A stretch of DNA of 64,000 nucleotides, from NCBI RefSeq assembly GCF_015999335.1, contig NZ_JAEACP010000019.1, positions 51,164 through 115,163 of the forward strand. The letters are read 5' to 3'. Origin of the DNA: Tabrizicola soli (GTDB taxonomy: Bacteria; Pseudomonadota; Alphaproteobacteria; Rhodobacterales; Rhodobacteraceae). Below the pieces are notes generated by a model, which had not been told where the DNA came from, searched no databases, and was given only the letters and a program-made list of their open reading frames with translations. The translations under genes were made by a program, and so were the position numbers. Within the stretch, counting starts at the first letter, position 1, and each line of letters begins with the position of its first letter. Positions 26,244 to 36,614 of the stretch are shown here, piece by piece.

Positions 26244-27287
26244 TCACCAGCGGGCAAGCGCACCGATGCCAAGCGCCGCATCGGTCAGGGCCATAGTGGC
26301 GAACGCCTCGGTCGCCAATCCCGTCAGCGCCCGGATGGCGTCGATCGTCTCAGGGATAACAATGGCCTGGTTGTCCACCATGTAGGCGTAGAACAATTCG
26401 TCCCCCTGCACGGTCAGCATGTCCTCCCAGAGCGCGACTTCGTAGAGGTTGTCGTGCGGGCGGCCCAGATCGGCCATCATCTCCTTCACGGCATTCAGCG
26501 CGTCGAGCCCGTCGTCCATGCGGATCAGCGCAATGCGCGACGAGGCGCGGAAGGCGTCTAGAACCTCCGCCTTGGTCGCGGCGCGGGTCATCTGCACCGA
26601 CCAGTAATGCAGATGCGCCAGCGTCTCGGGCACCTTCACCGCCATCGTCACCACGTCCAGATCGGGATCGACGCTTTGCGCGTCGGGACCCTGGTGGCTG
26701 GGAATAGCGGGTTCCGGGACCAGCGTGTTCATGATGCCGCCGAGATGGCTTTCCCAGGGATCGGTCGCCCGACGGAGCAGCGTACCGCGCGCCCGTGCCA
26801 GCAGGCTCGCGCGTTTCAGAGCGTTGAGCGTGCGAACGATGGACGTGGTGTTGCAGGACACGACCCGGGTGCTGTCGCGGCCGATGGCACTGGCAAAGCT
26901 GGCCTCGGCGACGAAGGAATGGCCGGTGACCGAATGCTTCTCTCCTCCTTGGAGGATGAAGCGGATGCCACGTTTGCGGTAGGCCTCGACATTTGCTGCC
27001 GCGATCCGCTTTGGCGTGCAGTCCACCACCACATCCGCCTGCGCGAGCAGATCGTCGAGCGTGCCCGAGACGGCAAGATCGACGGCGCGCATCGCCGCCG
27101 CGTGATCCGCAGTTGCCCCGAACAGTGCAAAGCCCTTGGCCAAAGCCATCCGGGGGCGCCAGTCGGCGGATACGTCGCATACCCCGGCGAGCGCCATGTC
27201 GGGCTGCAGCACCACCGCATCGGCCACTCGCTTGCCGATGACGCCATAGCCGTTGACCGCGACGCGGACCTTTTTTGTGATGTTCAT
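26244..27287 (-). CDS. Type II (archaeal-like) glyceraldehyde-3-phosphate dehydrogenase
   Basis: The ATG at 27287 has AGGAG upstream, giving 347 residues. The text MNITKKVRVAVNGYGVIGKRVADAV is followed by VVDCTPKRIAAANVEAYRK, FILQGGEKHSVTGHSF and the catalytic SCNTTSIVRTLNAL, all typical of type II GAPDH and distinct from the type I enzyme at 1235 (active site SCTTNC). Type II enzymes are mainly archaeal and act with NAD(P) in glycolysis. A bacterial plasmid copy near AMP phosphorylase and PRPP synthetase suggests a transferred carbon/nucleotide module. The physiological direction is unknown. Confidence 0.85.
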   Translation of the reverse strand: MNITKKVRVAVNGYGVIGKRVADAVVLQPDMALAGVCDVSADWRPRMALAKGFALFGATADHAAAMRAVDLAVSGTLDDLLAQADVVVDCTPKRIAAANVEAYRKRGIRFILQGGEKHSVTGHSFVAEASFASAIGRDSTRVVSCNTTSIVRTLNALKRASLLARARGTLLRRATDPWESHLGGIMNTLVPEPAIPSHQGPDAQSVDPDLDVVTMAVKVPETLAHLHYWSVQMTRAATKAEVLDAFRASSRIALIRMDDGLDALNAVKEMMADLGRPHDNLYEVALWEDMLTVQGDELFYAYMVDNQAIVIPETIDAIRALTGLATEAFATMALTDAALGIGALARW

Positions 27288-27609
27288 GCCGATTTCTCCT
27301 CTTTCAACCAGGACGGTCGACTGTTGCCACCGTCTCGTGCTTTCGATGTTGGCCGGCGTCAGCGGCGCGACGTCCCGCAGATGCGCAAGCTTCTTTCGGA
27401 CCACCATTGTCCGGCCGCCGCGAAAGCCTGCGGCACCGCTGCAGTTGCTTTGGCCGCCTTTGGTCCTGAGCGGGTCGCCCATGCCCGAGGCCCGATCGCA
27501 ACCGTTTCTTCAAACGCGTTCGAACAGGTCATTCATTTCGGTTCCTTCCTGCGTTTCGCGCAGTCTTGAAGAGATGCCAGGGTGCAGAGACGATTGCCGG
27601 AGCAACCGG
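27288..27609. other. Intergenic region upstream of the type II GAPDH
   Basis: These 322 bases hold the GAPDH ribosome site and presumably its promoter. The frame stays open upstream of the GAPDH ATG to 27482, but without family similarity. No clear operator or terminator was seen. Confidence 0.4.
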
Positions 27610-28113
27610 TCAGTCCCCGGTGGGGGTATAGGTGAATGGGAACACGATACCCTTCGCCCGTCCGGGAAGAATGACATCGAAAGAAAGTTCAAGGGCTTGC
27701 CGGCTGGGAAGCTCCGCGAAGGCTCCCCAGGTCACAGTCCCGGCGATCAACATCGGTTCGAGGTTCAGCCGGGTGTTCCCGATGTGGCCAAGTTCCATGA
27801 GCTTGACCGACACGCGCGCCGCTTCGATCCGCGCGCCGGTTGTGGCATCGAACAGGGCGAGGACGAGATGATATTGATTGCGACCCTCGGGAACGCCGCC
27901 ATGCATCGTGCCTTCGGAATGGGAGCTTGGATGACCCCGGACGATCGCGGCGGGCAAGACACCGAGGTAGGCGAGTACGTCGTCGACGACCATGGAATTG
28001 GCGTCGGCGGCATCCTGTGCTGGCGCGGACATGGGCAAGGCAAGAGCGGCGATTCCTGCACAGGAAAGCGCCAAAAGACTGCGTCGCGACAGCTGAGGCA
28101 GCGCGAGGGTCAT
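27610..28113 (-). CDS. Twin-arginine-type secreted protein of unknown function
   Basis: The 167-residue protein has an export signal ([26 protein letters not shown]). The mature part is beta-rich: [41 protein letters not shown], then [23 protein letters not shown]. This recalls small periplasmic beta-sandwich proteins of metal or redox systems (YtkA- or P19-like), but I cannot place it. Its start overlaps the ATPase stop (ATGA), so it is translationally coupled to that pump and should act in the same transport process. Confidence 0.65.
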   Translation of the reverse strand: MTLALPQLSRRSLLALSCAGIAALALPMSAPAQDAADANSMVVDDVLAYLGVLPAAIVRGHPSSHSEGTMHGGVPEGRNQYHLVLALFDATTGARIEAARVSVKLMELGHIGNTRLNLEPMLIAGTVTWGAFAELPSRQALELSFDVILPGRAKGIVFPFTYTPTGD

Positions 28114-30518
28114 GCCGTCGCTTCCCGCAGGCCTTGGGGGAGCGGTGCGTTCGGGGAGCGGCGTACCACGCCTTCGAGCCGTGTCCGCTTCAGAAGCAGG
28201 GCGTTGACCGCGACCAGGGCCGAACTGCCCGACATCGAGATCGCGGCAACTTCGGGGCTGATCGTGAAGGGGTAGAACACGCCCGCCGCCACTGGAAACG
28301 CCACGACGTTGTAGGCTACCGCCCAGAACAGGTTCTGGTGCATCTTTCGCAGGGTCGCGCGCGACAGCACGATCGCGCCCAGCACGTCATAGGGATCGCT
28401 CTTCATCAGCACCACGTCGGCGCTTTCCATCGCCACATCGGTGCCCGCACCAATGGCGAAGCCGACATCGGCCTGGGTCAGCGCCGGGGCGTCGTTGACG
28501 CCGTCCCCCACCATGCCGACCTTCTTGCCCTGCGCCTGCAATTCCTTGACCTTGTCGGCCTTCTGCCCCGGCAGGACATCCGCGAGCACGATGTCAATGC
28601 CCAGTTCGCCCGCGATGCGCGCCGCCGTTCCGGCGTTGTCTCCGGTCAGCATGGCGACCTGGACTCCGCGTTCGCGCAGCTTGGCCACGGTTTCCTTGGC
28701 ACTGGGGCGCAGCGCGTCGGCAATCGCGATCAGGCCAAGGATGCGGCCACCCTCGGCGACATGCACCACCGTCCGGCCCGCGCCCTTCAGCGTGTCGGCG
28801 CGGTCGGTCAAGGCACCGAGCGACACCTTCTCCTCGTCCATCAGCCGCCGGTTGCCGACCAGCACCGCCTTGCCCGCCACCTCGGCCTTGGCACCGCGAC
28901 CGTCGAGGGTCTCGAATGCCGTCATCGCGCCAAGCGTCAGGTTCTCGGCGCGTTCGACGATGGCAACGGCAAGCGGATGGTCTGAGCCCTTGTCCACCGC
29001 CGCCGCCGCCGCCAGAACCTCGTCCTCGGTCCGGCCTTCGGTGGCCACCACTTCGACGACCTTGGGCTGGCCCATGGTCAGGGTGCCGGTCTTGTCGAAG
29101 ATCACCACGTCAAGTTTCGTGGCATCCTCCAGGGCGCTGGCATTCTTGAACAGGATGCCGTTCATCGCGCCAAGGCCGGTGCCGACCATGACCGCCATCG
29201 GCGTCGCCAGCCCCAGGGCATCGGGGCAGGCGATGACGAAGACAGTGATCGTCAGCGTCAGCGCGAACAGGAGTTCGGCCCCGATCCAGCCATACCAGAC
29301 GGCAAAGGTGCCGACGCCGATGACGATGGCGACCAGCACCAGCCACTGCGAGGCCCGGTCGGCCAGAAGCTGCGCCGGGGCCTTGGAGTTCTGCGCCTCC
29401 TGCACCAGCTTGACGATCTGCGCCAGTGCTGTGTCGGCGCCGACCTTGGTGGCGGTATAGCGGAAGGTGCCCGACTTGTTGATCGTGGCCCCGATCACCA
29501 TGCTGCCGACGCCCTTCTGCACCGGCATGGATTCCCCAGTCAGCATCGACTCGTCGACCAGAGACGTACCCTCGATCACTTCGCCATCAACGGGGATCTT
29601 GTTGCCGGGCCGGATCACCACAGTTTCGCCTTGCAGGACCTCGGCTGTCGGCATTTCGACCTCGCGGCCGTCGCGGATCACCGTCGCCATCGGCGGGGCG
29701 AGGTCGAGGAGCGCCCTGATCGCCTCGGACGCCCCGGCGCGGGCCCGCATCTCGAGCCAGTGGCCGAGCAGGATGAACACCAGAAGGACCGCAACCGCCT
29801 CGTAGAACTGCACGCCGGGAAAAAAGAAGGTCGAGCCGACGCTGAAGGCATATCCTGTGCCAACCGACAGTACGACCAGCACCGCCATGTTCAGGATGCC
29901 GTTCCGTAGCGCCCGCCAGGCGGCGACGACAAAGGGCCAGACCGGCCAGATCACCGCGATGCTCGCCAGGATGAACAGCCAGAGGTCAAGCCGCAGGCCA
30001 AAGGGCGGGGCGGGGGGGGTGAACATGCCGCCCATCGGGGAGTAGATGAAGATCGGGATGGTGAAGACCAGCGCCACCCAGAAGCGGTTGCGCATGTCGC
30101 GCACCATCGACTGCATGTCGCCCGACCCGTGGCCCATCTCATGCGCCATCTCGTCATGGGCGGTGGGGTGGGCGATGGCGGATTTCGCCATGCCGGGCAA
30201 CATTCTGGGCATCGAAGCCATGTCATGCCCGGCATGCACCGAAGCTCCGGCCGCCGCCTGGCCCTCATGGCTGCCGTGTTCGGCACAGACATGCCGCGGC
30301 AGCACTTCGCCCGCGCAGTGGTAGCCGCAGTCCTCGACAGCCTGACGCAGCGCTTCCACGCTGGTCCTGCTGTCGTCGAAGGTGACGCTGATCGACAGGC
30401 CGACCGGACTGGCAGAGGCAGACAGCACACCCGGCAGTGCGGCAAGCTGCTTTTCGATGCCGAGATGGCCCAGCCGATCCGCCGAAGCGTTGAAGTCGAG
30501 TGTGGCCGTGGTTGTCAT
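28110..30518 (-). CDS. P1B-type metal ATPase with CPD transmembrane motif
   Basis: From the ATG at 30518 the pump has 802 residues. Residues 1-65 resemble a heavy-metal domain without its CxxC loop, followed by a Cys/His/Met-rich linker ([24 protein letters not shown]). The core has [29 protein letters not shown] and [16 protein letters not shown]. The intramembrane motif is [13 protein letters not shown], so CPD replaces the CPC of Cu(I) pumps or the CPH of CopB. The metal is therefore uncertain; the linker suggests copper. Its neighbours are a Cys-rich mini-protein and metal-type sigma factors upstream and a coupled secreted protein downstream. Confidence 0.85.
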   Translation of the reverse strand: MTTTATLDFNASADRLGHLGIEKQLAALPGVLSASASPVGLSISVTFDDSRTSVEALRQAVEDCGYHCAGEVLPRHVCAEHGSHEGQAAAGASVHAGHDMASMPRMLPGMAKSAIAHPTAHDEMAHEMGHGSGDMQSMVRDMRNRFWVALVFTIPIFIYSPMGGMFTPPAPPFGLRLDLWLFILASIAVIWPVWPFVVAAWRALRNGILNMAVLVVLSVGTGYAFSVGSTFFFPGVQFYEAVAVLLVFILLGHWLEMRARAGASEAIRALLDLAPPMATVIRDGREVEMPTAEVLQGETVVIRPGNKIPVDGEVIEGTSLVDESMLTGESMPVQKGVGSMVIGATINKSGTFRYTATKVGADTALAQIVKLVQEAQNSKAPAQLLADRASQWLVLVAIVIGVGTFAVWYGWIGAELLFALTLTITVFVIACPDALGLATPMAVMVGTGLGAMNGILFKNASALEDATKLDVVIFDKTGTLTMGQPKVVEVVATEGRTEDEVLAAAAAVDKGSDHPLAVAIVERAENLTLGAMTAFETLDGRGAKAEVAGKAVLVGNRRLMDEEKVSLGALTDRADTLKGAGRTVVHVAEGGRILGLIAIADALRPSAKETVAKLRERGVQVAMLTGDNAGTAARIAGELGIDIVLADVLPGQKADKVKELQAQGKKVGMVGDGVNDAPALTQADVGFAIGAGTDVAMESADVVLMKSDPYDVLGAIVLSRATLRKMHQNLFWAVAYNVVAFPVAAGVFYPFTISPEVAAISMSGSSALVAVNALLLKRTRLEGVVRRSPNAPLPQGLREATA

Positions 30519-30591
30519 TGTACGTCGTCCCTCGTTGGCTGATCTGGGCTGCGGCGCGCCGGGCATTGCGGCGCGTCGCAGTGGCGTTCCG

Positions 30592-30798
30592 TCAGGAGCA
30601 GCAGCAACCTGAGCCGTGCTTCGCTTTCGGCCTGTCTGCGGACGCGTCGGCGCCTGTCGCCTTGGCCCGCTCGACATGCTGGTCGTTTGATGCGCGTTCG
30701 GACGATGTGGCGTCAAGGCCATGCTCTCCGTGCGACCCACAGCAGCCGCCTGCGGCAGATTTCGTCTCTGCTTGCAGTCTGGTTTCCGGTTTGGTCAT
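30592..30798 (-). CDS. Cys-rich metal-binding mini-protein, 68 residues
   Basis: [20 protein letters not shown] begins a cytosolic protein whose metal-binding ends ([11 protein letters not shown] and HGSGCCCS) flank a charged linker of about 40 residues. GGAG precedes the ATG. It is directly upstream of the CPD ATPase, so it may be a metallothionein-like store or chaperone for that pump. I know of no name for it. Confidence 0.7.
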   Translation of the reverse strand: MTKPETRLQAETKSAAGGCCGSHGEHGLDATSSERASNDQHVERAKATGADASADRPKAKHGSGCCCS

Positions 30799-30888
30799 TC
30801 TGGATCTCCAGGGTCAGGGGTTGATCTTTCGGCGGACTGTCCCGCTCAGGGGACTCGCCGTGGTAAGGACGCGGCGCGTCCGCGACCA

Positions 30889-31554
30889 TTACACCGGCGA
30901 ACCCTCTGCAGATCCTCCGGAAGTCAGCCTGAGCGTTCGCGCCCTGTCGCAGGCACAGTCAAGAAAGCCGTGCTCCGGGCAGGTCAGGCACATGGCGACC
31001 AGCAGGTCCCGCAGCTTTGCGCGCGCGCGATGCAAACGGACCGCAAGTGTCGCTTCGCTGATGTTCAGGGCGCGGGCGACTTCCGCTCGCGGCTGCTCGT
31101 CAAGATCAATCCGCCAGACAATGTCGGCCGCCGCCGGGGGAAGAAGGCTGATCACATCCCGCAGGCACGCGCAGACGGCGACATCGACCTCACCGTCGGG
31201 ACCGGCCGCGGGATCTGCTTCCTCTGACGGAGTGGCGGGCACTTCCTGACTGCGCCGACGACTGGAACGCCTATGATGGTCCGCGATAGCAGTCGAGAGC
31301 AGGCGGCTCAGCCAGCCACGCACATTTTGCGCGTCGCGCAGATCGTCGGCGCGCCTGATCGCTCGCAAAGAAAATTCCTGCATCACGTCGCGTGCTTCAT
31401 CGGCATTCCTCAACCGATTGACGAGGAATCCGAAAATCCGGCGATGGCCCTCGACTAAGGCTGCTTCGACCGCTGCGCGCTGCGCGCTGACTCCGGGATT
31501 TGGGTGCTGATCCTGATCGTCACTGACCTTGGCCGTCCTGATAGTACCCGTCAT
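30889..31554 (-). CDS. ECF sigma factor with CxC motif and Cys-rich C-terminus (CorE/ECF44-like)
   Basis: The 221-residue protein has sigma region 2 (RIFGFLVNRLRNADEARDVMQEFSLRAIR) and region 4 (ISLLPPAAADIVWRIDLDEQPRAEVARALNISEATLAVRLHRARAKLRDLL). Two extra features match metal-controlled CorE-type factors of Myxococcus: a Cys-x-Cys in the linker before region 4 (AVCACLRD) and a Cys-rich tail (MCLTCPEHGFLDCACD). In that group metal binding to these cysteines switches the sigma factor without an anti-sigma. No anti-sigma gene is nearby. Its start overlaps the stop of a second ECF gene. The metal is not fixed by sequence. Confidence 0.82.
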   Translation of the reverse strand: MTGTIRTAKVSDDQDQHPNPGVSAQRAAVEAALVEGHRRIFGFLVNRLRNADEARDVMQEFSLRAIRRADDLRDAQNVRGWLSRLLSTAIADHHRRSSRRRSQEVPATPSEEADPAAGPDGEVDVAVCACLRDVISLLPPAAADIVWRIDLDEQPRAEVARALNISEATLAVRLHRARAKLRDLLVAMCLTCPEHGFLDCACDRARTLRLTSGGSAEGSPV

Positions 31555-32225
31555 GCGAAACCTTCTTCTCCTGTTCGGGTAACGTGCGGACCCGGCACCC
31601 GGACAGAGAAGCCGGAAAAATCGGGATTGGAGCCCGCCGCTGTCCCGATTGCGCCAGTGTGGCCGGACGGGCCCGTCAGCGCGTCGCGCAAGGCGCGACG
31701 GGCGCGCAGGATACGGACGTTCAGCGTTCCGATCGAGACGTTCAACTGGCGCGCAAGAGCGTCTCTGGTCTGATCACGCAAATAAAGGCCACGGATCAGC
31801 TCTGCCTGGTCGGGACGGATGCGCGCCAGGGCCTGCTCAATGTCCGTCAACTGCCCGTCAGCCGAATCGGCTTCTGCCAAGTCTGGCTCCATGCCGTCAG
31901 ATGCGGAAAGCGCGGTAGTGTGGATTGCGTAGGTGGCATCGGCCCGGCGGCGCGCATCACACCGACGGTAATGATCAAAAAGTGTATTGCGCAACACGCG
32001 GGATAGCCAAGCTTCGGTGTTGTGAATCGTGCCGACGCGGCGGGAAGCCCGAATGACCTTCAGGTTGAAGTCCTGCAGAAGATCTTCCGCAGTGTCCGGG
32101 TCGCTCACCCGGCGGCGCAGATAGTTCAGGTAGTTACCGCGTCTGGCGACAATTCTTGTGCACGGGTCGGGCTCAACGGGCTGCGGAAGCGGGAGGTCGG
32201 ACCGAAAGATCTCGGTGTAAAGCAT
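31551..32225 (-). CDS. ECF sigma factor without Cys-rich tail
   Basis: The start is the ATG at 32225 (MLYTEIFRSDLPLPQPVEPD), giving 224 residues. Region 2 is NYLNYLRRRVSDPDTAEDLLQDFNLKVIR and region 4 is ALARIRPDQAELIRGLYLRDQTRDALARQLNVSIGTLNVRILRARRALRD. Unlike its neighbour it lacks CxC and a Cys tail. The 4-bp overlap (ATGA) means the two sigma factors are made together in similar amounts. It follows leader candidate b by 92 bp, so it may be under the same copper or oxygen-dependent control. Confidence 0.85.
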   Translation of the reverse strand: MLYTEIFRSDLPLPQPVEPDPCTRIVARRGNYLNYLRRRVSDPDTAEDLLQDFNLKVIRASRRVGTIHNTEAWLSRVLRNTLFDHYRRCDARRRADATYAIHTTALSASDGMEPDLAEADSADGQLTDIEQALARIRPDQAELIRGLYLRDQTRDALARQLNVSIGTLNVRILRARRALRDALTGPSGHTGAIGTAAGSNPDFSGFSVRVPGPHVTRTGEEGFA

Positions 32226-32317
32226 GGCGATTTCCGTTCGCAAAGTCTCGTGAATGGAACCCGGTCATGACAATGACGATCGACGATGATCAGCCAACGG
32301 CAGACGGAATTCCGGTT

Positions 32318-32698
32318 TCAGGCGAGTTGCGAAACGGCGTTTGGTGGACGAAGCAGTCCGCTTGGCCGATGCTGAGTTCGGCACGAGAGTTCCAGACGCA
32401 CCCAGTGGCTTCCGAGAGCGACGATCGGCACAGGCGCGTTGCCTGATCCGCTGGCCGGAACGGCATATTGAAGATGGCAATGACTACCGAGACTGCCAGA
32501 CGAAGTGGGGCATTCATGCGGAGACATTGCTGCTACATTCACGATGGCAGATCTGTGTTGGTCGCTCTGCCTTGCCTGATGCGGCTCCATCGGGGCCACG
32601 GAACCGAGCATTATCGCCAAGCCCAGTATTGCGACGAGGAACGCCATGCAGATTGCATGCGCTTCCCGGCGGAAATCTGATGGGGCGTTGGATGTCAT
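32318..32698 (-). CDS. Small secreted Cys/His protein with terminal PP motif (CruR-like leader candidate b)
   Basis: The 126-residue ORF has a hydrophobic segment (ICMAFLVAILGLAIMLGSVA), a Cys/His stretch running from HECP to HCHLQY, 43 residues, then LLRPPNAVSQLA. It is the first gene before the tandem sigma factors. It shares the layout of the other four leader candidates, though its tail after PP is longer (seven residues). A nascent-chain copper sensor acting on the sigma genes is the inference; a simple secreted metal-binding protein is the alternative. Confidence 0.5.
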   Translation of the reverse strand: MTSNAPSDFRREAHAICMAFLVAILGLAIMLGSVAPMEPHQARQSDQHRSAIVNVAAMSPHECPTSSGSLGSHCHLQYAVPASGSGNAPVPIVALGSHWVRLELSCRTQHRPSGLLRPPNAVSQLA

Positions 32699-32732
32699 GT
32701 AGTCACTCTACGTCGCGTGGACGAGAGCAACA

Positions 32733-32746
32733 TTGACCAAGATCAA
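32733..32746. promoter_or_regulatory. FNR-like box between divergent operons
   Basis: TTGACCAAGATCAA matches TTGAT-N4-ATCAA at 9 of 10 defined positions. It lies 35 bp upstream of leader b and 127 bp upstream of the DUF2933 gene. Low-oxygen control of the sigma and ATPase operon is a reasonable guess. Confidence 0.45.
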
Positions 32747-32872
32747 CCCGTGCAGAGGCATGTCGAGGGCGGAGCGGATGAACCAAATGTCGCCGATAGC
32801 CTGTAATATCTCGGCAGCTTGAGCGTCTCCTTCCATGCACGGCCAGCAAATGCGTGACCTTGGAGGCAAGCA

Positions 32873-33190
32873 ATGCATCAGCATGATCAAACACAGAAGC
32901 CGGATGACCCCGCAGCGTGGTACAAGACACGTTGGGGATTGGCATTGGTTGGGTTCGTTGCGCTGAGCGCGCTGCTCCTCCTTTACGAGCACCGGCTGCA
33001 CATTCCCTTTGGAAATCTGCTGGTGATCTTGCCGCTGTTCGCCTGTATCGGCCTGCATTCCCTGATGCACGGCGGGCACGGCGGCCATGGCGGGCGCGGA
33101 GGCCACAGCGGTCTTGGCGGTCGGTCAGGCGATGTCACCGGCCCGGCGACGGAGAAGCCTCCCGAAAACAGCGAGGGAGGCCCGCGATGA
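32873..33190 (+). CDS. DUF2933 small membrane protein with His/Gly tail
   Basis: The 105-residue protein begins MHQHDQTQKPDDPAAWYKTRWGLALVGFVALSALLLLYEHRLHI, has a second span (LLVILPLFACIGLHSLMHGG) and a GGHGGHGG repeat, the layout of DUF2933. The His tail probably binds metal. GGAGG precedes the ATG and the gene overlaps the next by 4 bp. The pair DUF2933 plus isoprenylcysteine-methyltransferase-like protein recurs in metal-resistance clusters as I recall; its mechanism is unknown. Confidence 0.82.
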   Translation: MHQHDQTQKPDDPAAWYKTRWGLALVGFVALSALLLLYEHRLHIPFGNLLVILPLFACIGLHSLMHGGHGGHGGRGGHSGLGGRSGDVTGPATEKPPENSEGGPR

Positions 33191-33843
33191 CCCCGGATAC
33201 CGCACCTGCCTACGGGCTATGGCTTCTCGCGTTTGTAAATGCGGCCGTCTTCATCATGTTTGCCTTGAGTTTTAGCAAGCCGCAGACGCCGAGGGATTGG
33301 CGCAGCTTTGGCGCGTTCAGCGCTTTTCTGGTCGCTCTCTTTGCCGAGATGTACGGCTTTCCGCTGACCATCTATCTGCTTTCTGGCTGGCTTGGCACCA
33401 CCTACCCTGGCATCGACTGGTTCTCGCACGATGCTGGCCACCTGCCCGAGATGATGTTCGGCTGGCGAGGCAGTCCGCATTTTGGACCGTTCCACCTTCT
33501 GAGCTACTTGCTGATCGGTGGAGGTTTCTGGCTGCTCTCGGTCGCGTGGCCGGTGCTTTACAAGGCGCAGCGCGCCGGGCGGCTGGCCACGACCGGGCCC
33601 TACGCCCGCATCCGGCATCCGCAGTATGTGGGCTTTGTGCTGATCCTGACCGGCTTTCTGGTGCAGTGGCCAACCATCCTGACCTTGGCGATGTATCCGG
33701 TGCTTGTCTGGATGTACCTCCGCCTTGCCCGCAGCGAGGAGGCCGAGGCGCGCGAGCGGTTTGGCGCGGAATATGACGCCTGGGCAAGCCGGGTGCCTGC
33801 CTACTTGCCGACAAGCCGTCCCGAAAGCGGGGCGACTTCCTGA
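33187..33843 (+). CDS. Isoprenylcysteine methyltransferase-like integral membrane protein
   Basis: The 218-residue protein with about 5-6 spans has the ICMT/PEMT signature LATTGPYARIRHPQYVGFVLILTGFLVQWPT and the C-terminal RSEEAEARERFGAEYDAWASRVPAYLP. Such bacterial membrane methyltransferases use S-adenosylmethionine; the substrate here is not known. It is coupled to DUF2933 by an ATGA overlap. The 70-bp gap to the YfcC carrier leaves room for a separate promoter there. Confidence 0.85.
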   Translation: MTPDTAPAYGLWLLAFVNAAVFIMFALSFSKPQTPRDWRSFGAFSAFLVALFAEMYGFPLTIYLLSGWLGTTYPGIDWFSHDAGHLPEMMFGWRGSPHFGPFHLLSYLLIGGGFWLLSVAWPVLYKAQRAGRLATTGPYARIRHPQYVGFVLILTGFLVQWPTILTLAMYPVLVWMYLRLARSEEAEARERFGAEYDAWASRVPAYLPTSRPESGATS

Positions 33844-33913
33844 TCGTCGGCCTCTCCCAACAAGGGCGGCGGCGCAGAGGCTCTATTCCCGCCCGAGCAG
33901 AATGGAACACAGA

Positions 33914-35353
33914 ATGAGCGACATCGACACCAACTCGGGAACCGACCGGCTGGCCGACCGCTTTCCGACCGCCTACACGATCCTCTTCGCGCTGATCGTG
34001 CTGGTCGCGGGCCTGACCTGGGTCATCCCCGCCGGCCGCTTCGACCGGGTGGAGAACGAGGCCGTCGGCCGCGAGATCGCGGTCGCGGGCACCTACAAGA
34101 CGGTCGAGGCCAACCCGCAGGGGGTCATCGACATCGTGATGGCGCCGGTCGCGGGCTTCTACGATCCCGACAGCTATGCCGCCAACGCCATCGACGTGGC
34201 GCTGTTCGTCCTGCTGTTGGGCGGGTTCCTGGGGGTCGTGAACGCCACCGGCGCCATCGACACCGGCATCCGCCGGGCGATGTCCGGGCTGAAGGGGCGC
34301 GAGATCTGGATGATCCCCTTCCTGATGAGCCTCTTCGCGCTTGGCGGCACGACCTATGGCATGGCCGAGGAAACGCTGGCCTTCTACGGGCTTCTGGTGC
34401 CGGTGATGATCGCGGCGGGCTATGACTCGGTGACCGGTGCGGCGATCATCCTGCTGGGGGCCGGGATCGGCACGCTCGGCTCGACGATCAACCCCTTCGC
34501 CACGGTGATCGCCTCGAACGCCGCGGGCGTGGCCTTCACCGAGGGGCTGGCGCTGCGGCTGGTGATCCTGCTGGGCGGGCTGGTCATCTGCATCGCCTAT
34601 GTCATGCGCTATGCGGCCCGCGTCCAGCGCGATCCGTCGCGGTCGCGGGTGGCCGACCTTGCCGCCGACCACCGCGCCGCCTTTACCGATGCCAGTGGGA
34701 AAAGTGCGGGTGACATGCTGACCGGCACCCAGTCGGTCGTCCTTGTCCTCTTTGCGCTGACCTTCGTCGCGCTGATCTGGGGGGTATCCTCGCAGGGCTG
34801 GTGGATGGCGCAGATGAGCGCGCTGTTCTTCGCCGCCGCCATCGTCGTCGGGCTGGTCGGACGGCTGGGCGAAAAGCGGCTGACCGGCGCCTTCATCGAC
34901 GGGGCGCGCGACCTGCTGGGCGTGGCGCTGGTAATCGGGCTGGCGCGCGGCATCGTGGTGGTGATGGAACAGGGGCTGATCGCCGACACCATCCTGAACG
35001 CCGCCGCCGGGGCCGTCTCGGGCCTCTCGGACCTCGCGTTCATCAACCTTCTCTACTGGATCCAGGTGGGGATGAGTTTCTTCGTTCCGTCCTCCTCGGG
35101 CCTTGCGGTGCTGTCGATGCCGATCCTGGCGCCCTTGTCGGACTTTGCCGGGGTCGACCGGTCACTGGCCGTCACCGCCTATCAGTCGGCCAACGGGCTG
35201 GTGAACCTGATCAACCCGACCTTCGCGGTGGTGATCGGCGGGCTGGCCATCGCGCGGGTGCCTTACGAGCGCTGGCTGGGGTTTGTCTGGCCGCTCCTGC
35301 TGATCCTGACTGTCTTCATCATGGCCGCGCTCAGCGTCGCCACCTATCTCTGA
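33914..35353 (+). CDS. YfcC-family carrier heading the arginine deiminase cluster
   Basis: The start is the ATG at 33914 ([43 protein letters not shown]), giving 479 residues with about 11-12 spans. Family text includes [35 protein letters not shown] and [21 protein letters not shown]. It lies 13 bp before arcA, so by position it is probably the arginine importer or arginine/ornithine exchanger (ArcD role), as YfcC-type carriers are in several ADI clusters. Substrate is inferred. Confidence 0.85.
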   Translation: MSDIDTNSGTDRLADRFPTAYTILFALIVLVAGLTWVIPAGRFDRVENEAVGREIAVAGTYKTVEANPQGVIDIVMAPVAGFYDPDSYAANAIDVALFVLLLGGFLGVVNATGAIDTGIRRAMSGLKGREIWMIPFLMSLFALGGTTYGMAEETLAFYGLLVPVMIAAGYDSVTGAAIILLGAGIGTLGSTINPFATVIASNAAGVAFTEGLALRLVILLGGLVICIAYVMRYAARVQRDPSRSRVADLAADHRAAFTDASGKSAGDMLTGTQSVVLVLFALTFVALIWGVSSQGWWMAQMSALFFAAAIVVGLVGRLGEKRLTGAFIDGARDLLGVALVIGLARGIVVVMEQGLIADTILNAAAGAVSGLSDLAFINLLYWIQVGMSFFVPSSSGLAVLSMPILAPLSDFAGVDRSLAVTAYQSANGLVNLINPTFAVVIGGLAIARVPYERWLGFVWPLLLILTVFIMAALSVATYL

Positions 35354-35366
35354 CCGGAGACTCCCC

Positions 35367-36596
35367 ATGTCCGAACCAACCCTCGGCGTCCATTCCGAGT
35401 CCGGCCGACTGCGCCAGGTGATCGTCTGTCGCCCCGGCCTCGCCCACCGCCGCCTGACGCCGGAAAACTGCGACGATCTTCTGTTCGACGACGTGTTCTG
35501 GGTCAAGCAGGCGATCAGGGACCACGCGGTCTTCACCGACCTGATGCGCGCCGAAGGCATCGATGTGCTGGACGCGAACGACCTTCTGGCGGAAACGCTG
35601 GACATCCCGGCGGGCCGCGCCTTCGTCCTTGACCACCGGATCACGCTGACCACCGTGGGCGCGGGCATGGTGGAACCCCTGCGCCTGTGGATGGAGGCAC
35701 TGCCGGGGGCCGATCTGGCGCGCTGGCTGATCGGCGGGCTGACGGTGGGCGACCTGCCCTTTGCCCCAGAGGGGTTGTTCGGGGCCTGGCTTGGCAAGGC
35801 GGGCTTCATTCTGCCACCCTTGCCCAACATGATCTTCACCCGCGACAACAGCGCCTTCGTCCACGGCGGCGTGTCGCTGAACCCGATGTTCTGGGCAGCG
35901 CGGAAGCCCGAGACGCTGCTCACCACCGCGATCTACCGCCACCATCCGAAATTCGCCGGCCGGGTGCGCGAGTTGTTCGGCGATCCCACCCGCGATTTCG
36001 GCCCGGCGAGCCTTGAGGGCGGCGACATCATGCCGGTGGGCCGCGACACCGTGCTGGTCGGCATGGGCGAGCGATCCTCGGCCCAGGGCATCGGGCTTTT
36101 CGCGCAGGCTTTGTTCGACCAGGGCGCGGCGTCCCGCGTCGTCGCCTGTCGCCTGCCGCGCACCCGCTCGGCGATGCATCTCGACACCGTGTTCACCTTC
36201 TGCGGCGGCGATGTGGTGACAACGTTCAAGGAGGTCGCCGACGGCATCACCTGCTTCGACCTGCGCCCCGACGGGCCGGGCAAGCCGTTCCGCGTCACCG
36301 AGGACCGCCGCCCGATCTTCGAGGTCGTGGCCGAGATCATCGGTTACAAGAAGCTCAGGATCGTGCCCACCGGCGGCAGCGACCCGGCCGAGCGCGCCCG
36401 CGAACAGTGGAACGACGGCAACAACGTGGTGGCGCTCCGCCCCGGCGTGATCGTCGGCTACGACCGCAACGACGACACCAACGCCATGCTGCGCGCCGAA
36501 GGCATCGACGTGCGCGAGATGCCGGGGGCCGAGCTTGGCCGGGGCCGGGGTGGCGGCCATTGCATGACATGTCCGACGATCCGCGACCCGGCCTGA
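35367..36596 (+). CDS. arcA: Arginine deiminase
   Basis: The 409-residue enzyme converts arginine to citrulline and ammonia. Family motifs are in order: [61 protein letters not shown], the catalytic His region [13 protein letters not shown], and the nucleophile Cys near residue 399 in [15 protein letters not shown] precedes the ATG. It is the first enzyme of an arcABC operon that yields ATP by carbamate kinase and raises pH, usually under oxygen limitation. Confidence 0.97.
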   Translation: MSEPTLGVHSESGRLRQVIVCRPGLAHRRLTPENCDDLLFDDVFWVKQAIRDHAVFTDLMRAEGIDVLDANDLLAETLDIPAGRAFVLDHRITLTTVGAGMVEPLRLWMEALPGADLARWLIGGLTVGDLPFAPEGLFGAWLGKAGFILPPLPNMIFTRDNSAFVHGGVSLNPMFWAARKPETLLTTAIYRHHPKFAGRVRELFGDPTRDFGPASLEGGDIMPVGRDTVLVGMGERSSAQGIGLFAQALFDQGAASRVVACRLPRTRSAMHLDTVFTFCGGDVVTTFKEVADGITCFDLRPDGPGKPFRVTEDRRPIFEVVAEIIGYKKLRIVPTGGSDPAERAREQWNDGNNVVALRPGVIVGYDRNDDTNAMLRAEGIDVREMPGAELGRGRGGGHCMTCPTIRDPA

Positions 36597-36614
36597 CACC
36601 GAAGGAAAAGAACC

